DNA from: Pseudofulvimonas gallinarii | GTDB lineage: Bacteria; Pseudomonadota; Gammaproteobacteria; Xanthomonadales; UBA2363 | Assembly (NCBI RefSeq): GCF_004343305.1 | Contig: NZ_SMAF01000001.1 | Location: 248,001 to 312,000 of the forward strand | Direction: 5' to 3' | Length of the DNA stretch: 64,000 bases | Shown: positions 47,899 to 56,640 of the stretch, piece after piece | How the letters are laid out: every line of letters begins with the position of its first letter | Position numbering within the stretch: position 1 is the first letter of the stretch | Position numbers and translations under genes: made by a program | Notes under the pieces: model-generated | The model's input: only the letters and a program-made list of their open reading frames with translations | Database searches by the model: none | Told to the model about the DNA's origin: nothing

Positions 47899-49122
47899 TC
47901 AGCGGCGGCGCTCCGCAAGCAGTGCCTGCAGATCGTCAGGCAGTGTTGCCTGCGGGAAACGCCGGCGCAGTTTTTCCAGCTCGCGCACCGCCTCGGCACG
48001 CCTGCCCTGTCGGACCAGTTCACGGACGCGGGCGATGTCCCGGGCGACTTCGCCTTGGTCGGCGCCTCCGGCTGATTCGGCCGACGCCTTGCCGGCGTCG
48101 GTGCCGGCCTCCCGCGCATCCGGGATGCCGGAGGATGTATCCGGGACGGGTGCCCGCTCGACGACGGGCGCGGGTGGTGGCGCCGGCACAGGCGCCGGCA
48201 CAGGCGCCGGCACAGGCGCAGGTACAGGTACAGGTACAGGTACAGGTACAGGTACAGGTACAGGTACAGGTACAGGTACAGGTACAGGTACAGGTACAGG
48301 CGATGGTGCCGGCAGGGCTGCCGCCGGCGGTGGCGCGGGAACGGGTGCCTTTGCCGGTGCCGGCAAAATGCCGGATGGGGGCGACACGCTGCGGGCTGCC
48401 GGTGTGGCAGGCGACGCCGCCTGCGGCGCGATTTGCCCGGAACGCCCTGGAGCAGAGGATGCAGGCGAAGGCTCGGCCGCAACCGGCGCGGTCGCAGGCG
48501 GCGGTACCGGCGTGGCCGGCGTCGGGGCGGAAGACCCTTGCGCCGGCTGCGGCGCACGCAGCGATCTTGCCCGCGTTCCTCCGGCGGGCGCTTCCTTCTT
48601 CGCCGGTGTATCCGACCGCGGCGCCGCCTGTTCGAAACGGGCTGGCGCCGTGTCGACCGACGGCCTGGCATCCGCCTGGTTCCGGATTCTTTCCTCCCCC
48701 GCCTTCTCCCAGGTCCCAGTCCGTGCGGCGGGTGGCTCCGCATCGCGCACCGCGCCCTCCCCTTCGGCCCCCGACGCGCCGACCTCTGCCGGCGCGAACC
48801 CGGGTGCATCGGATCCACGGGCGCCTGCTTCCGGCGAAGGCGGCGCGCCCGTCGGCATGGATTCCAGCAGCCGTTCTTCATGGCCGGGCATCTCCACGAC
48901 CCGCCAGACCACACCGACGGCCACGACGAGGACGGCCGCGCTGGCCAGGCTCACCAGCCATGGCGGTCGACGCGAGCGGCGAGCCGCCACGGCGGCTGTC
49001 GCCGAACGGGCCTGCGCCAGGACCGCCTGCTCGACAGCGGGCGGCGGCGCGCCGGTCTTCCAGACCGTCAGGCGGTCGGCCAGTTCGCGTTCCTGCGCGG
49101 TCAGGGGCTCACGCTCGCTCAT
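47899..49122 (-). CDS. Anti-sigma-like single-span membrane protein with Pro-Val repeat
   Basis: A 407-residue protein whose ATG overlaps the sigma-factor stop by 4 nt (ATGA). The cytosolic N-terminus (about 1-50) is followed by one membrane helix (LVSLASAAVLVVAVGVVW) and a long Ala/Pro/Ser-rich periplasmic region. Around residues 270-300 it has an uninterrupted (PV)n run encoded by a near-perfect hexanucleotide repeat. The C-terminus is a charged helix (REAVRELEKLRRRF). Coupling to an ECF sigma gene suggests an anti-sigma role, but no zinc-binding anti-sigma motif is seen. Confidence 0.7.
   Translation of the reverse strand: MSEREPLTAQERELADRLTVWKTGAPPPAVEQAVLAQARSATAAVAARRSRRPPWLVSLASAAVLVVAVGVVWRVVEMPGHEERLLESMPTGAPPSPEAGARGSDAPGFAPAEVGASGAEGEGAVRDAEPPAARTGTWEKAGEERIRNQADARPSVDTAPARFEQAAPRSDTPAKKEAPAGGTRARSLRAPQPAQGSSAPTPATPVPPPATAPVAAEPSPASSAPGRSGQIAPQAASPATPAARSVSPPSGILPAPAKAPVPAPPPAAALPAPSPVPVPVPVPVPVPVPVPVPVPVPVPVPAPVPAPVPAPVPAPPPAPVVERAPVPDTSSGIPDAREAGTDAGKASAESAGGADQGEVARDIARVRELVRQGRRAEAVRELEKLRRRFPQATLPDDLQALLAERRR
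48221..48300. repeat. Hexanucleotide tandem repeat (GGTACA)n
   Basis: Eighty bases, about 13 copies, of GGTACA, preceded by imperfect GGCACAGGCGCC repeats from about 48,178. It codes on the minus strand for alternating Pro-Val. Unit changes keep the reading frame. Confidence 0.95.
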
Positions 49123-49673
49123 GCCAGCCGTTCCCGCAGTTTGTCCATGGCATAGCGCAGCCGCGATTTGACGGTCTCGCGTCCGACGCCGGTGATCAAG
49201 CCGATTTCCTCCAGCGACAGCTCCTGGTCGAGGCGGAGCAGCACGACGTGGCGCTGCTCGGCGGGCAGCGCGGCGATGGCCTGGCGCAGGCGCTGCTGTG
49301 CCTGGAACTCGGACAACTGCCTTTCCGGCGTCGCCTCATGCTCCACCAGCGCCGCGATGACCGGCCCGTCGCCGTCGGCCGTATCGAGCGGCTGCTCGGG
49401 CCGCTGCCGGCGGTGCCGGTCTATCAGCAGGTTGTGTGCGATCTGCAGCAGCCAGGTGCTGAACTTCGCCTCGGGGCGGTAACGTGGCGCGGCATTGATC
49501 ACGCGACTCCACACTTCCTGGAAACAGTCGTCCGCCTGGTCGCGACGTCCCAGCGCGCGCAGAAGGAATCCATACAGCGTGTTGCGGTGCCGGCGATACA
49601 GCGTCTCGAACGCGGCCGCATCGCCGGCGGCGTAGGACTGCATGAGGATTTCGTCGCTGGGCTCCGCGGTCAT
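49119..49673 (-). CDS. ECF RNA polymerase sigma factor
   Basis: A 184-residue sigma-70-family factor with region 2 (DAAAFETLYRRHRNTLYGFL, DDCFQEVWSRVI, TWLLQIAHNLLID) and region 4 (LPAEQRHVVLLRLDQELSLEEIG, helix-turn-helix to VKSRLRYAM). The start MTAEPSDE at 49673 gives normal ECF length; an in-frame GTG at 49826 would add a 51-residue low-complexity extension and is less likely. It is followed by the coupled membrane protein that may regulate it. Confidence 0.88.
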   Translation of the reverse strand: MTAEPSDEILMQSYAAGDAAAFETLYRRHRNTLYGFLLRALGRRDQADDCFQEVWSRVINAAPRYRPEAKFSTWLLQIAHNLLIDRHRRQRPEQPLDTADGDGPVIAALVEHEATPERQLSEFQAQQRLRQAIAALPAEQRHVVLLRLDQELSLEEIGLITGVGRETVKSRLRYAMDKLRERLA

Positions 49674-50015
49674 CCGGCAAGCGTAAAGCAATTCCGGCAG
49701 CGCCGGCCCGGCAGCGGACCCTGCAGGGGCCGCGGCCAGGGCCGCTGGCGAGCGCGCCAAGTCGAGCCCGCGCCACCGGAGCGCAGGCGCGGGTGACGGC
49801 GCCGATACGGCGGACATCGACCTCACCAGGCCGTGTCCGGCTCAGGCCGCGCCGGCACGTTGGACGACAGCATTCATATTCCCGCTCCTTGCAGTGGACA
49901 GGACATCAAACGCACCGGCAGCGACAACGGGGTCAACTTGAACGGCGCCAGCGGCGCCGCTGTGATTGCGCGACGGCAGGCGTCACAATGCGCGCCCCGC
50001 TGAACAGGTGATGTC
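49674..50015. other. Divergent region between sigma-factor gene and PhzF gene
   Basis: A 342-bp gap. On the minus strand AAGGAG (about 49,890) precedes an ATG at 49877 that opens an 11-codon frame ending at 49842, a possible leader peptide. A second overlapping short frame ends at the possible GTG start at 49826. No clear promoter was found by eye. Confidence 0.35.
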
Positions 50016-50918
50016 ATGAGCCGAGTCCGCTACCTGCAACTGGATGTCTTCGCCGCCCGTCCCGGTGGTGGCAATCCGCTGGGCGTGGTCCTCGGCGCCG
50101 ACGACTGGACCGGCGAGGACATGCAGTGCTTCGCCGCCTGGACGGATCTGGTGGAAACCACGTTCCTGCTGCCGCCTGCCACGGCGGAGGCCTCCTATCG
50201 GCTGCGCATCTTCACGCCGACGCGCGAGATCGCCTTTGCCGGCCACCCGACGATCGGCAGCGCCCACGCCGCACTGGCCACCGGATTCGTGACCGCCGGC
50301 GATGGCCGCCTGGTCCAGGAATGTGGAGCCGGCCTGCTGCCGATCCTGGTCGAGGGCGAAGGGGCGGACCGCCGCCTGCTTGTGCAGTCTCCCGGTGCAA
50401 CGGTGCTGCGCCGGGGCCTCGACGCCGATCCGCAACTGTCGGCCATTCTTGCCGACGTACGCCTGGGCGCACTGGCGCCCGCCTTCATCGAAGGTGGGCG
50501 GCGCTGGTGGCTGGCGGAACTGGCCGACGAAGCCAGCGTGCGCGGCTGGCATCCCAACCATGCCGCCATCGCCGCGCTGGCCCATGCCAGCGACAGCCTC
50601 GGCCTGTGTGTGTTCGCGCGCTGCGACAATTCCGATTACGACCTGGTGGTGCGCGCCTTCCCCGCCGGCGTCGGCATCGTCGAGGATCCCGCCTCGGGTG
50701 CAGCCAACGGCCTGATCGCCGCCTACGTCGCCGACAGCGAGCCGCTGGGCGGTCTCGGCCGGGGCTACCGGGTCAGTCAGGGGCGCGAGATCGGTCGCGA
50801 TGCCCGCATCCTGATCCGCATCGAGGATGGCGCGATCTGGGTCGGCGGCGAGACCCAGCTGGTCATTGACGGTTATGCCGACTGGCCGCTGCGCGATGCC
50901 ACCGCCGGCCGCGCCTGA
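50016..50918 (+). CDS. PhzF-family isomerase-like protein
   Basis: A 300-residue protein of the PhzF/diaminopimelate-epimerase-like fold. The first half has YLQLDVFAARPGGGNPLGVV, the catalytic Glu region WTDLVETTFLL, and FTPTREIAFAGHPTIGSAHA. The second half has DPASGAANGLIAAYV. PhzF acts in phenazine synthesis, but most homologues serve unknown isomerisations and no other phz gene is here. The 3' end overlaps the convergent DMT transporter by 46 nt. Confidence 0.85.
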   Translation: MSRVRYLQLDVFAARPGGGNPLGVVLGADDWTGEDMQCFAAWTDLVETTFLLPPATAEASYRLRIFTPTREIAFAGHPTIGSAHAALATGFVTAGDGRLVQECGAGLLPILVEGEGADRRLLVQSPGATVLRRGLDADPQLSAILADVRLGALAPAFIEGGRRWWLAELADEASVRGWHPNHAAIAALAHASDSLGLCVFARCDNSDYDLVVRAFPAGVGIVEDPASGAANGLIAAYVADSEPLGGLGRGYRVSQGREIGRDARILIRIEDGAIWVGGETQLVIDGYADWPLRDATAGRA

Positions 50919-51802
50919 TTGAGCGCGACGCCGCCCAGGATCAGCGCACCGGCGAAGACCATCGTCGGGGTGACCGCCTCGCCCAGCAGCGCCCAGGCCC
51001 AGGCGACGCCGGACAGGGGCACCAGATAGGTCACCGTGGCCGCCCGTGACGGGCCCATGCGCTCGATCATGCGGAAATACATGGCATAGGCGGCGCCGGT
51101 GGCGACCAGCCCGAGGATGATCGCGCACACCCACGCGTTGGTGCCCGGCCGGGCCTGCGGCCAGCTGGCGATCGCCCACGGCGCAAGCAGCAGTGTTGTC
51201 CAGGCCAGCGTCGCCGCCGCGGTCGCCGTCGAAGGCAGTCCCGTCAGCCAGCGCTTCACCAGGTTGCCGGCAACGCCGTAGCACAGCGCGGCCAGCGTGC
51301 CGGCGATACCGGCCCAGACCGTATCCAGGCCGACGCTGCGGCCGCCGACCAGCACGATGACGCCGGCGAAACCGGCGAGCAGGCCGATACCGCGTCGGGC
51401 ACCGATGCGCTCGCGGAACATCAGCGCCGCCACCAGGACCGCGAACAACGCCGCCATGCTGTTGGTGATCGCGCCGATGGCGGCCGGCGCACGTCCGGCG
51501 GCCCAGGCGAAAAGCACGAACGGCACCGCCGAATTGAGCAGGCCGATCAACGCCAGCCGCCAGCGATATGGTTTGAGTCGGGGCCAGGCCGCGACCAGGA
51601 ACGGCAGCAGGACCAGCGTGCCGAACAACACCCGCAGCTCGACCAGCGCGAGCGCGCCGAACTCCGGCGCGGCGACGCGCTGGAGCATGAACGAACCGCC
51701 CCAGATCGCGCCAAGGACCAGCAGGTCCAGGCTGTTGCGCCACTCGGCCGTGCGCGTGGCAGGAGGAAGCGGTGACTCGATGGCTGCCGGGTTGCTGGAC
51801 AT
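50873..51802 (-). CDS. EamA/DMT-superfamily transporter
   Basis: A 309-residue inner-membrane protein with about ten helices in two EamA repeats (DLLVLGAIWGGSFMLQRV begins the first; TLAALCYGVAGNLVKRWL the second). Members export metabolites or amino acids; the substrate is unknown. It is divergent from a LysR regulator 97 nt away, a common regulator-exporter pair, and overlaps the PhzF 3' end. Confidence 0.85.
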   Translation of the reverse strand: MSSNPAAIESPLPPATRTAEWRNSLDLLVLGAIWGGSFMLQRVAAPEFGALALVELRVLFGTLVLLPFLVAAWPRLKPYRWRLALIGLLNSAVPFVLFAWAAGRAPAAIGAITNSMAALFAVLVAALMFRERIGARRGIGLLAGFAGVIVLVGGRSVGLDTVWAGIAGTLAALCYGVAGNLVKRWLTGLPSTATAAATLAWTTLLLAPWAIASWPQARPGTNAWVCAIILGLVATGAAYAMYFRMIERMGPSRAATVTYLVPLSGVAWAWALLGEAVTPTMVFAGALILGGVALNQARPAVASRSGQSA

Positions 51803-51899
51803 GGCACTAGACTCGTGGCGAGGTGCGCCACTATCCGTCCGGCCCCGGAAAGCGACAAGCGCATTGTTCCGAGGCCAGCCCCAAACAGGATTTGTGTCT

Positions 51900-52790
51900 A
51901 TGAGCATTGCCCGGTCAGCCTGGCTGTCGGCCCTGGCCGCATTCGAAGCGGCCGCCCGGCAGCAGAATTTCGCGCACGCCGCCGCCGAACTGCACCTGAC
52001 GGCCAGCGCGGTCAGCCACCAGGTGCGCAAGCTGGAATCGCTGCTCGGCGTCACCCTGTTCAAGCGCCATGCCCGCGGCGTCAGCCTCACGCCCGCGGGT
52101 CGCATGCTGGCGGACGCCGCCGGCAATGCGCTGGCCGACCTCGACGGCATATTCGGCGCGCTGCGGCCGCGCAGTGACGTCGTGCGCATCCGCATCGCGA
52201 CGCTGCATTCCTTTGCGCACAGCTGGCTGCTGCCGCGCCTGGGCGATTTCACGCGGCAACATCCGGACATCCGCCTCAGCGTCGAGACCGACATCGCCCT
52301 TGCCCGCTTCGACGACGACGGTCCCGACCTGGCGATCCGCCACGGACCGGGACAGTGGCCCGACATGTCGGCGCAGCACCTGCTCGACGAAACCCTGTTT
52401 CCTGTCGCCTCCCCCGACCTTCCGGGCGTGCAGGAAGTCGGCGAGGCGGGCGATATCGCGCGACTGCCGCTGATTGCCGACATGGCGCGCCAGGGCTGGC
52501 GCGACTGGTTCAGTGCAGCCGGCCATCGCGGCGTCCGACTGGCCGACATGCACACTTTCGTCGATTCCACCGATGCCCTGCAGGCAGCCGTCTGTGGACT
52601 GGGCGCAACGCTGGCGCGCGAGCGCATCGTCGCCCCCTGGCTGGCCGACGGCCGCCTGGTGCGCCTGCCCGGTCCGGTGCTGCCCGGCCGTTTCGCCTAT
52701 TACCTGGTGCATCCCGCGCACCGGCGCCTGAGCGAACCGGCGGCGCTGTTCGCGCGCTGGCTGCACGAGCGCGCACGCGAGAACGCCTGA
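51900..52790 (+). CDS. LysR-family transcriptional regulator (GcvA-like)
   Basis: A 296-residue regulator. The N-terminal winged helix includes FEAAARQQNFAHAAAELHLT and ASAVSHQVRKLESLLGV followed by LFKRHARGVSLTPAGR. The C-terminal effector domain (about 92-290) has the RIATLHSFAHSWLLPRL type seen in GcvA/AmpR-like proteins. Divergent orientation suggests it controls the adjacent DMT transporter. A weak AGGA precedes the start. Confidence 0.87.
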   Translation: MSIARSAWLSALAAFEAAARQQNFAHAAAELHLTASAVSHQVRKLESLLGVTLFKRHARGVSLTPAGRMLADAAGNALADLDGIFGALRPRSDVVRIRIATLHSFAHSWLLPRLGDFTRQHPDIRLSVETDIALARFDDDGPDLAIRHGPGQWPDMSAQHLLDETLFPVASPDLPGVQEVGEAGDIARLPLIADMARQGWRDWFSAAGHRGVRLADMHTFVDSTDALQAAVCGLGATLARERIVAPWLADGRLVRLPGPVLPGRFAYYLVHPAHRRLSEPAALFARWLHERARENA

Positions 52791-52816
52791 GATCCGGGTT
52801 CCTCGCGGCACGGGAA

Positions 52817-53122
52817 CTAGCCAGCTTCGACGGGACGTTCCGGCGGCACGGCATCCGTGTCCGAGGTGCCGGCGAGCAGCCATTTGCGCCGCGCATCGAG
52901 GCGCTTGATCGCCGCTTCCGCGCGGCTGGCGGCGGACCTGTCCGGGTGCGCGAAACGGGCGAGGATGCGGATCGGCGGGTACGCCCGCGTATAGCGCGCG
53001 CCGCGACCTTCGCAATGGGCGCGGAAGCGCGCCTCGACATCCACGGCGATGCCGGTGTAGATCGAGCCGCCACGGCACTCCAGCAGATAGACGTACCAGG
53101 TCCGGGAAGTCTCGGAATTCAT
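52817..53122 (-). CDS. GIY-YIG nuclease-fold protein (YhbQ/UPF0213-like)
   Basis: A 101-residue single-domain protein. The GIY-YIG motif pair appears as WYVYLLECRGGSIYTGI, followed by the conserved Arg (ARFRAHCEGRGARYTRA). E. coli YhbQ of this family has nuclease activity linked to DNA repair; the role here is inferred. The start at 53122 is the only ATG giving a full domain without an odd N-terminus. Confidence 0.82.
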   Translation of the reverse strand: MNSETSRTWYVYLLECRGGSIYTGIAVDVEARFRAHCEGRGARYTRAYPPIRILARFAHPDRSAASRAEAAIKRLDARRKWLLAGTSDTDAVPPERPVEAG

Positions 53123-53208
53123 GGCCGCCAGTCTATCCGCAGGCCTGCACATCCCAAGAGGTCGCCGGGATTGCAATAATGACTGATCGGATCCAAGGGA
53201 GGACAACG

Positions 53209-54084
53209 ATGTCACGCAAGGCAGTCAAGCCAGCCAAACCCGCCACGAAGCCTGTCAACGCGAACCGGCTGAAACCGGACGGGCCGGTCGCCATCCTCGC
53301 GGGCCTGGGCCTGCTGCTGACCGCCTACCTCGGTATCGTCGCGCTGTCCGGCAGCAAGCCGGCCTTCTGTACGGCGGGCAGCAGCTGCGACCTGATCCAG
53401 TCCAGCGCCTGGTCGACGCTGCTGGGCGTTCCGATGGCGTGGTGGGGGTTCGGCCTGTACCTGCTGCTGCTCATCGTGTCGGTGCAGCCCGTGCGTCGCC
53501 CGGTGCCGCGCTGGCAGCGCCAGTCGCGACTGGCGCTCATCGGCGTGGCGATCAGCCTGTACCTGACCACCGCCGGCTGGCTGGCGCTGGACGCCTTCTG
53601 CGCCTGGTGCCTGCTGTCTCTGGCCCTCCTCGTGGCCATCCTGGTGCTGCTCAGCGTCCGTCCCCCGGAAGGCGCACCCGCATCCGGCTGGTCGACCTGG
53701 TGGATCAACAATGGCGCGCTGGCGGCGGCGATCGTACTGGTCATCGGCGTATGGCAGGGCGGCCTGCTCACCGCGCCGGAGAGCCCGCGCCTGCGCGCGC
53801 TCGCCGAGCACCTGACCAGCACCGGCGCGAAGTTCTACGGCGCGTCCTGGTGTCCGGCCTGTCGCGATCAGAAGGCCGCCTTCGGCCGCGCCGGCGAGCA
53901 CCTGCCCTACGTCGAATGCAGCCCACAGGGGCAGCGTGGCCCGGTCGCCCTCGCCTGCACCGATGCCGGCATCGAAGGATTCCCGACGTGGATCATCCGC
54001 GGTCGCAAGTACCAGCAGGCGTTCTCCACCGAGGAACTGGAACGCATGTCGGCGTTCCGCTGGCCGAAAGCCGGGGCGAACTGA
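53209..54084 (+). CDS. VKOR-family membrane oxidoreductase fused to a thioredoxin-like domain
   Basis: A 291-residue protein; start 53209 follows AGGGAGG. Five hydrophobic helices make a VKOR domain (about 30-170) with the loop cysteines in AFCTAGSSCDL and the active CxxC in CAWC. The C-terminal periplasmic thioredoxin-like domain (about 205-291) has GASWCPACRDQ. VKOR fusions of this type oxidise quinone to make disulfides, replacing DsbB/DsbA. The basic N-terminus faces the cytosol. Confidence 0.88.
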   Translation: MSRKAVKPAKPATKPVNANRLKPDGPVAILAGLGLLLTAYLGIVALSGSKPAFCTAGSSCDLIQSSAWSTLLGVPMAWWGFGLYLLLLIVSVQPVRRPVPRWQRQSRLALIGVAISLYLTTAGWLALDAFCAWCLLSLALLVAILVLLSVRPPEGAPASGWSTWWINNGALAAAIVLVIGVWQGGLLTAPESPRLRALAEHLTSTGAKFYGASWCPACRDQKAAFGRAGEHLPYVECSPQGQRGPVALACTDAGIEGFPTWIIRGRKYQQAFSTEELERMSAFRWPKAGAN

Positions 54085-54257
54085 CATCGGGCCTGCCTGC
54101 AACGCGGTCAGGTGCGGCCGCGTTGCATGACTTCCGGCCCAGTGATCCAAACCGCAGTTGAATGGAATCACGTTTCCCACGCGGGCAATGACTTCCGGCG
54201 CATGGCCGCTGTCCTGTCGCTCCCTAAGGTGGCTCCACCACCAAGGAGCAACGCACC

Positions 54258-54437
54258 ATGAAACGTCAGGACAACAGCCAACGCGAAGACCTGCGCCGGA
54301 TGTCCGACACCGGCTCCAGCCGGCGCTACCAGCCCCGTGTCGCCGGGACCGGTTACGGCCGCAGCAGTGGATACGCACTGCCCCGCCAGTACACGACCAG
54401 CGAACAGAAGAACCGCGGTCTGTTCCGACTCGGCTGA
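54258..54437 (+). CDS. Small basic protein of 59 residues
   Basis: A 60-codon frame starting at ATG 54258 behind AAGGAG (9-nt spacing). It is rich in Arg, Gln, Ser and Tyr (RYQPRVAGTGYGRSSGYA) with a net positive charge, and no membrane helix. Function is unknown; it might bind nucleic acid. It converges on the small membrane protein with a strong hairpin between them (54454-54480). Confidence 0.55.
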   Translation: MKRQDNSQREDLRRMSDTGSSRRYQPRVAGTGYGRSSGYALPRQYTTSEQKNRGLFRLG

Positions 54438-54453
54438 CGGGCAACGCAGGAAC

Positions 54454-54480
54454 GACGCCGGGACCTAGCGTCCCGGCGTC
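54454..54480. repeat. Palindromic hairpin containing GGGACCTAGCGTCCC
   Basis: An 11-bp stem, GACGCCGGGAC/GTCCCGGCGTC, with 5-nt loop. It contains the stop codon of the minus-strand membrane gene, lies between two convergent genes and resembles the hairpin at 37218. Confidence 0.55.
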
Positions 54481-54836
54481 AACGAGCGCAGCAGCAGCCC
54501 GATACCGCCAAACAGCAGTCCCAGCATCATCAACGTGTTGAACAGGCTGGTCGGCTGGAAGTAGATGCGCAGGTTCACCAGCACGCCCGCCAGGATGATC
54601 ACCAGCCCGGCCACCAGCAGCAGCCAGCCGAGTTTCGAACGGCCGTCGAAGAACAGGACGGCGGTGCCGACCAGGAACGGCAGCAAGGACAGCCCGAAGC
54701 TGTTGTAGCCCCACAGCGACCAGTGCCCGCCGGTCACCGTCACCTGGTTGGTGAGCAGCCAGCCCCCCGCGACGGCGCAGGCCAGGCCGATGAAAAACAG
54801 GATCAATCCACCATCGGTGCCACCGGCTCCGCGCAT
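54465..54836 (-). CDS. Small membrane protein of unknown function
   Basis: A 123-residue protein with about four hydrophobic helices (LILFFIGLACAVAGGWLL, SLLPFLVGTAVLFF, LGWLLLVAGLVIILAGVL, LMMLGLLFGGIGLLL). The start at 54836 has AAGGGG upstream. No catalytic motif is visible; the family is not recognised beyond being a generic small inner-membrane protein. It is divergent from tyrS. Confidence 0.65.
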   Translation of the reverse strand: MRGAGGTDGGLILFFIGLACAVAGGWLLTNQVTVTGGHWSLWGYNSFGLSLLPFLVGTAVLFFDGRSKLGWLLLVAGLVIILAGVLVNLRIYFQPTSLFNTLMMLGLLFGGIGLLLRSLTPGR

Positions 54837-54987
54837 GCGTGTGTCCCCTTCGACAAGGGCCCGATCATAACCAACCCATCCAACCGGGTCATCGACACCC
54901 GGCCGCAGCGGTGGAAACCCGGCGTTCCCGCTAGAATGCCCGCCCCTGTCGAGTCGCCGCCCAGCGGCGCAAGTGCCGAGAACTGCG

Positions 54988-56265
54988 ATGAACCTGATCG
55001 AAGACCTCAAGTGGCGAGGCCTGCTGGCCGACTGCACCGACATCCAGGCACTGGAAAAGCGCCTGGAGGAAGGGCCGATCACGCTGTATTGCGGCTTCGA
55101 TCCGACCGGCGATTCGCTGCACGTGGGGCACCTGATGGGGCAGCTGACGCTGCGCCGCTTCCAGCGCGCCGGCCACCATCCGATCGCGCTCGCCGGCGGC
55201 GCCACCGGCATGATCGGCGACCCCTCCGGGAAGTCGGCCGAACGCAATCTGCTCACCCGCGAGCAGCTGCAGCACAATGTCGCCGCGATCAAGGGCCAGC
55301 TCTCGCGCCTGCTCGACTTCAATGCCACGGACAACCCGGCGCGGCTGGTCGACAACGCCGACTGGACGGCGCCAATGGGCTTCCTCGATTTCCTCCGTGA
55401 CGTCGGCAAGCACTTCCCGCTGACGGCGATGCTGGCCAAGGATTCGGTGCGCACGCGCATGGAAGGCGAAGCCGGCATCAGCTACACCGAATTCAGCTAC
55501 CAGTTGCTGCAGGCCTATGACTTCTACCACCTGCGCAGGGAGATGGGCTGCGAACTGCAGATCGGCGGCTCCGACCAGTGGGGCAACATCACCGCCGGCA
55601 CCGACTTCGTGCGCCGCAAGCTCGGCGTGCCGGTCTGGGGCTGGACCTTCCCGCTGATCACCAAGGCCGATGGCAGCAAGTTCGGCAAGACCGAATCCGG
55701 CGCCGTCTGGCTGGATCCGGCACGCACCAGTCCCTACCGCTTCTACCAGTTCTTCCTCAACACCGAGGACGCGAAGGTCGGCGAGTACCTGCGCAAGTTC
55801 ACGTTCCTCGACCGGGCGGAGATCGAAGCGCTGGAAGTCGAACACGCGGCCAACCCCGGCGCCCGCCAGGCGCAGCGCCGCCTGGCCGAGGAAGTCACGC
55901 GCCTTGTGCATGGACAGGCCGCACTGGATGCGGCGGTGAAGGCCAGCGCGATCCTCTTCGGCGCCGAAATCGGCGACATCGACTCGGCGACTTTCCAGGA
56001 CGTGGTCGGCGAAGTCCCGACGCGAGCATTGGCGCCAGAGCGCCTGGAAGGCGACGGCGCAGCACTGGTGGAACTGCTGGTCGATGCCGGCCTGTGTCCG
56101 TCGAAGGGCCAGGCTCGCAAGGACATCGACGGAGGCGGCATCTACGTCAACAACCAGCGCTGCCAGGATGCCATGCGCATGGTCGCGGCCGGCGACCTGC
56201 TGTTCGGGCGCTACCTGCTGCTGCGCAAGGGCAAGAAGAGCTACGCCGTCCTCGACGCCGGCTGA
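54988..56265 (+). CDS. tyrS: Tyrosyl-tRNA synthetase
   Basis: A 425-residue class I synthetase. The HIGH signature is HVGH (45-48), with the tyrosine pocket DPTGDSLH. The KMSKS-type loop reads SKFGKTESG, and QIGGSDQWGNITAG is the conserved core. A C-terminal S4 RNA-binding domain includes GLCPSKGQARKDIDGGGIYVN. It charges tRNA-Tyr with tyrosine. The ribosome site is weak. Confidence 0.96.
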   Translation: MNLIEDLKWRGLLADCTDIQALEKRLEEGPITLYCGFDPTGDSLHVGHLMGQLTLRRFQRAGHHPIALAGGATGMIGDPSGKSAERNLLTREQLQHNVAAIKGQLSRLLDFNATDNPARLVDNADWTAPMGFLDFLRDVGKHFPLTAMLAKDSVRTRMEGEAGISYTEFSYQLLQAYDFYHLRREMGCELQIGGSDQWGNITAGTDFVRRKLGVPVWGWTFPLITKADGSKFGKTESGAVWLDPARTSPYRFYQFFLNTEDAKVGEYLRKFTFLDRAEIEALEVEHAANPGARQAQRRLAEEVTRLVHGQAALDAAVKASAILFGAEIGDIDSATFQDVVGEVPTRALAPERLEGDGAALVELLVDAGLCPSKGQARKDIDGGGIYVNNQRCQDAMRMVAAGDLLFGRYLLLRKGKKSYAVLDAG

Positions 56266-56640
56266 GCGGATCGCGACGCCACCTTCGCTGTCCCGCCGGC
56301 GTGGGCGAAGCGGCTTCCGGAATCCACACCCGGTTGTCGCGGCCGCGACCACGTCGAAGCCCGCGCCCCTCCGACCCGCGCCCCCACGTCGCCAGCGATG
56401 CGATGCCGGACCACGCTCCTGCCGGCGAGGTTCTGTCGATGCCGGCCGCCCGCGGCCCGATCGACCCGCCGACTTGCCGGCATCCAGGGCAACCGTCCAG
56501 CACCCGCTGATGACGTGAGGGCCGCGTCCTCGGGCGGCCGCGCCATGTGCTAGTTTCGCTGCCGATCCCAGGGAGGCACCCAGGCTGCAGGCCGTGTGGA
56601 TCGGCAACCGGGGCTTTGCGGCCCGCACAGAGGGAGAATC
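56266..56640. other. Intergenic region between tyrS and the metalloprotease gene
   Basis: A 375-bp gap. The only recognisable element is the GGGAGA ribosome site before 56641. No terminator with a T-run and no coding sequence could be supported. Confidence 0.5.

Noticed and set aside
48178-48300. Assembly artefact or non-coding microsatellite
   Set aside because: The hexamer repeat stays in frame within a protein with a clear start, membrane helix and C-terminal helix, so it is treated as coding.
49674-49826. 51-residue N-terminal extension of the ECF sigma factor
   Set aside because: Low-complexity Ala/Pro composition and a GTG start; normal ECF length begins at 49673.
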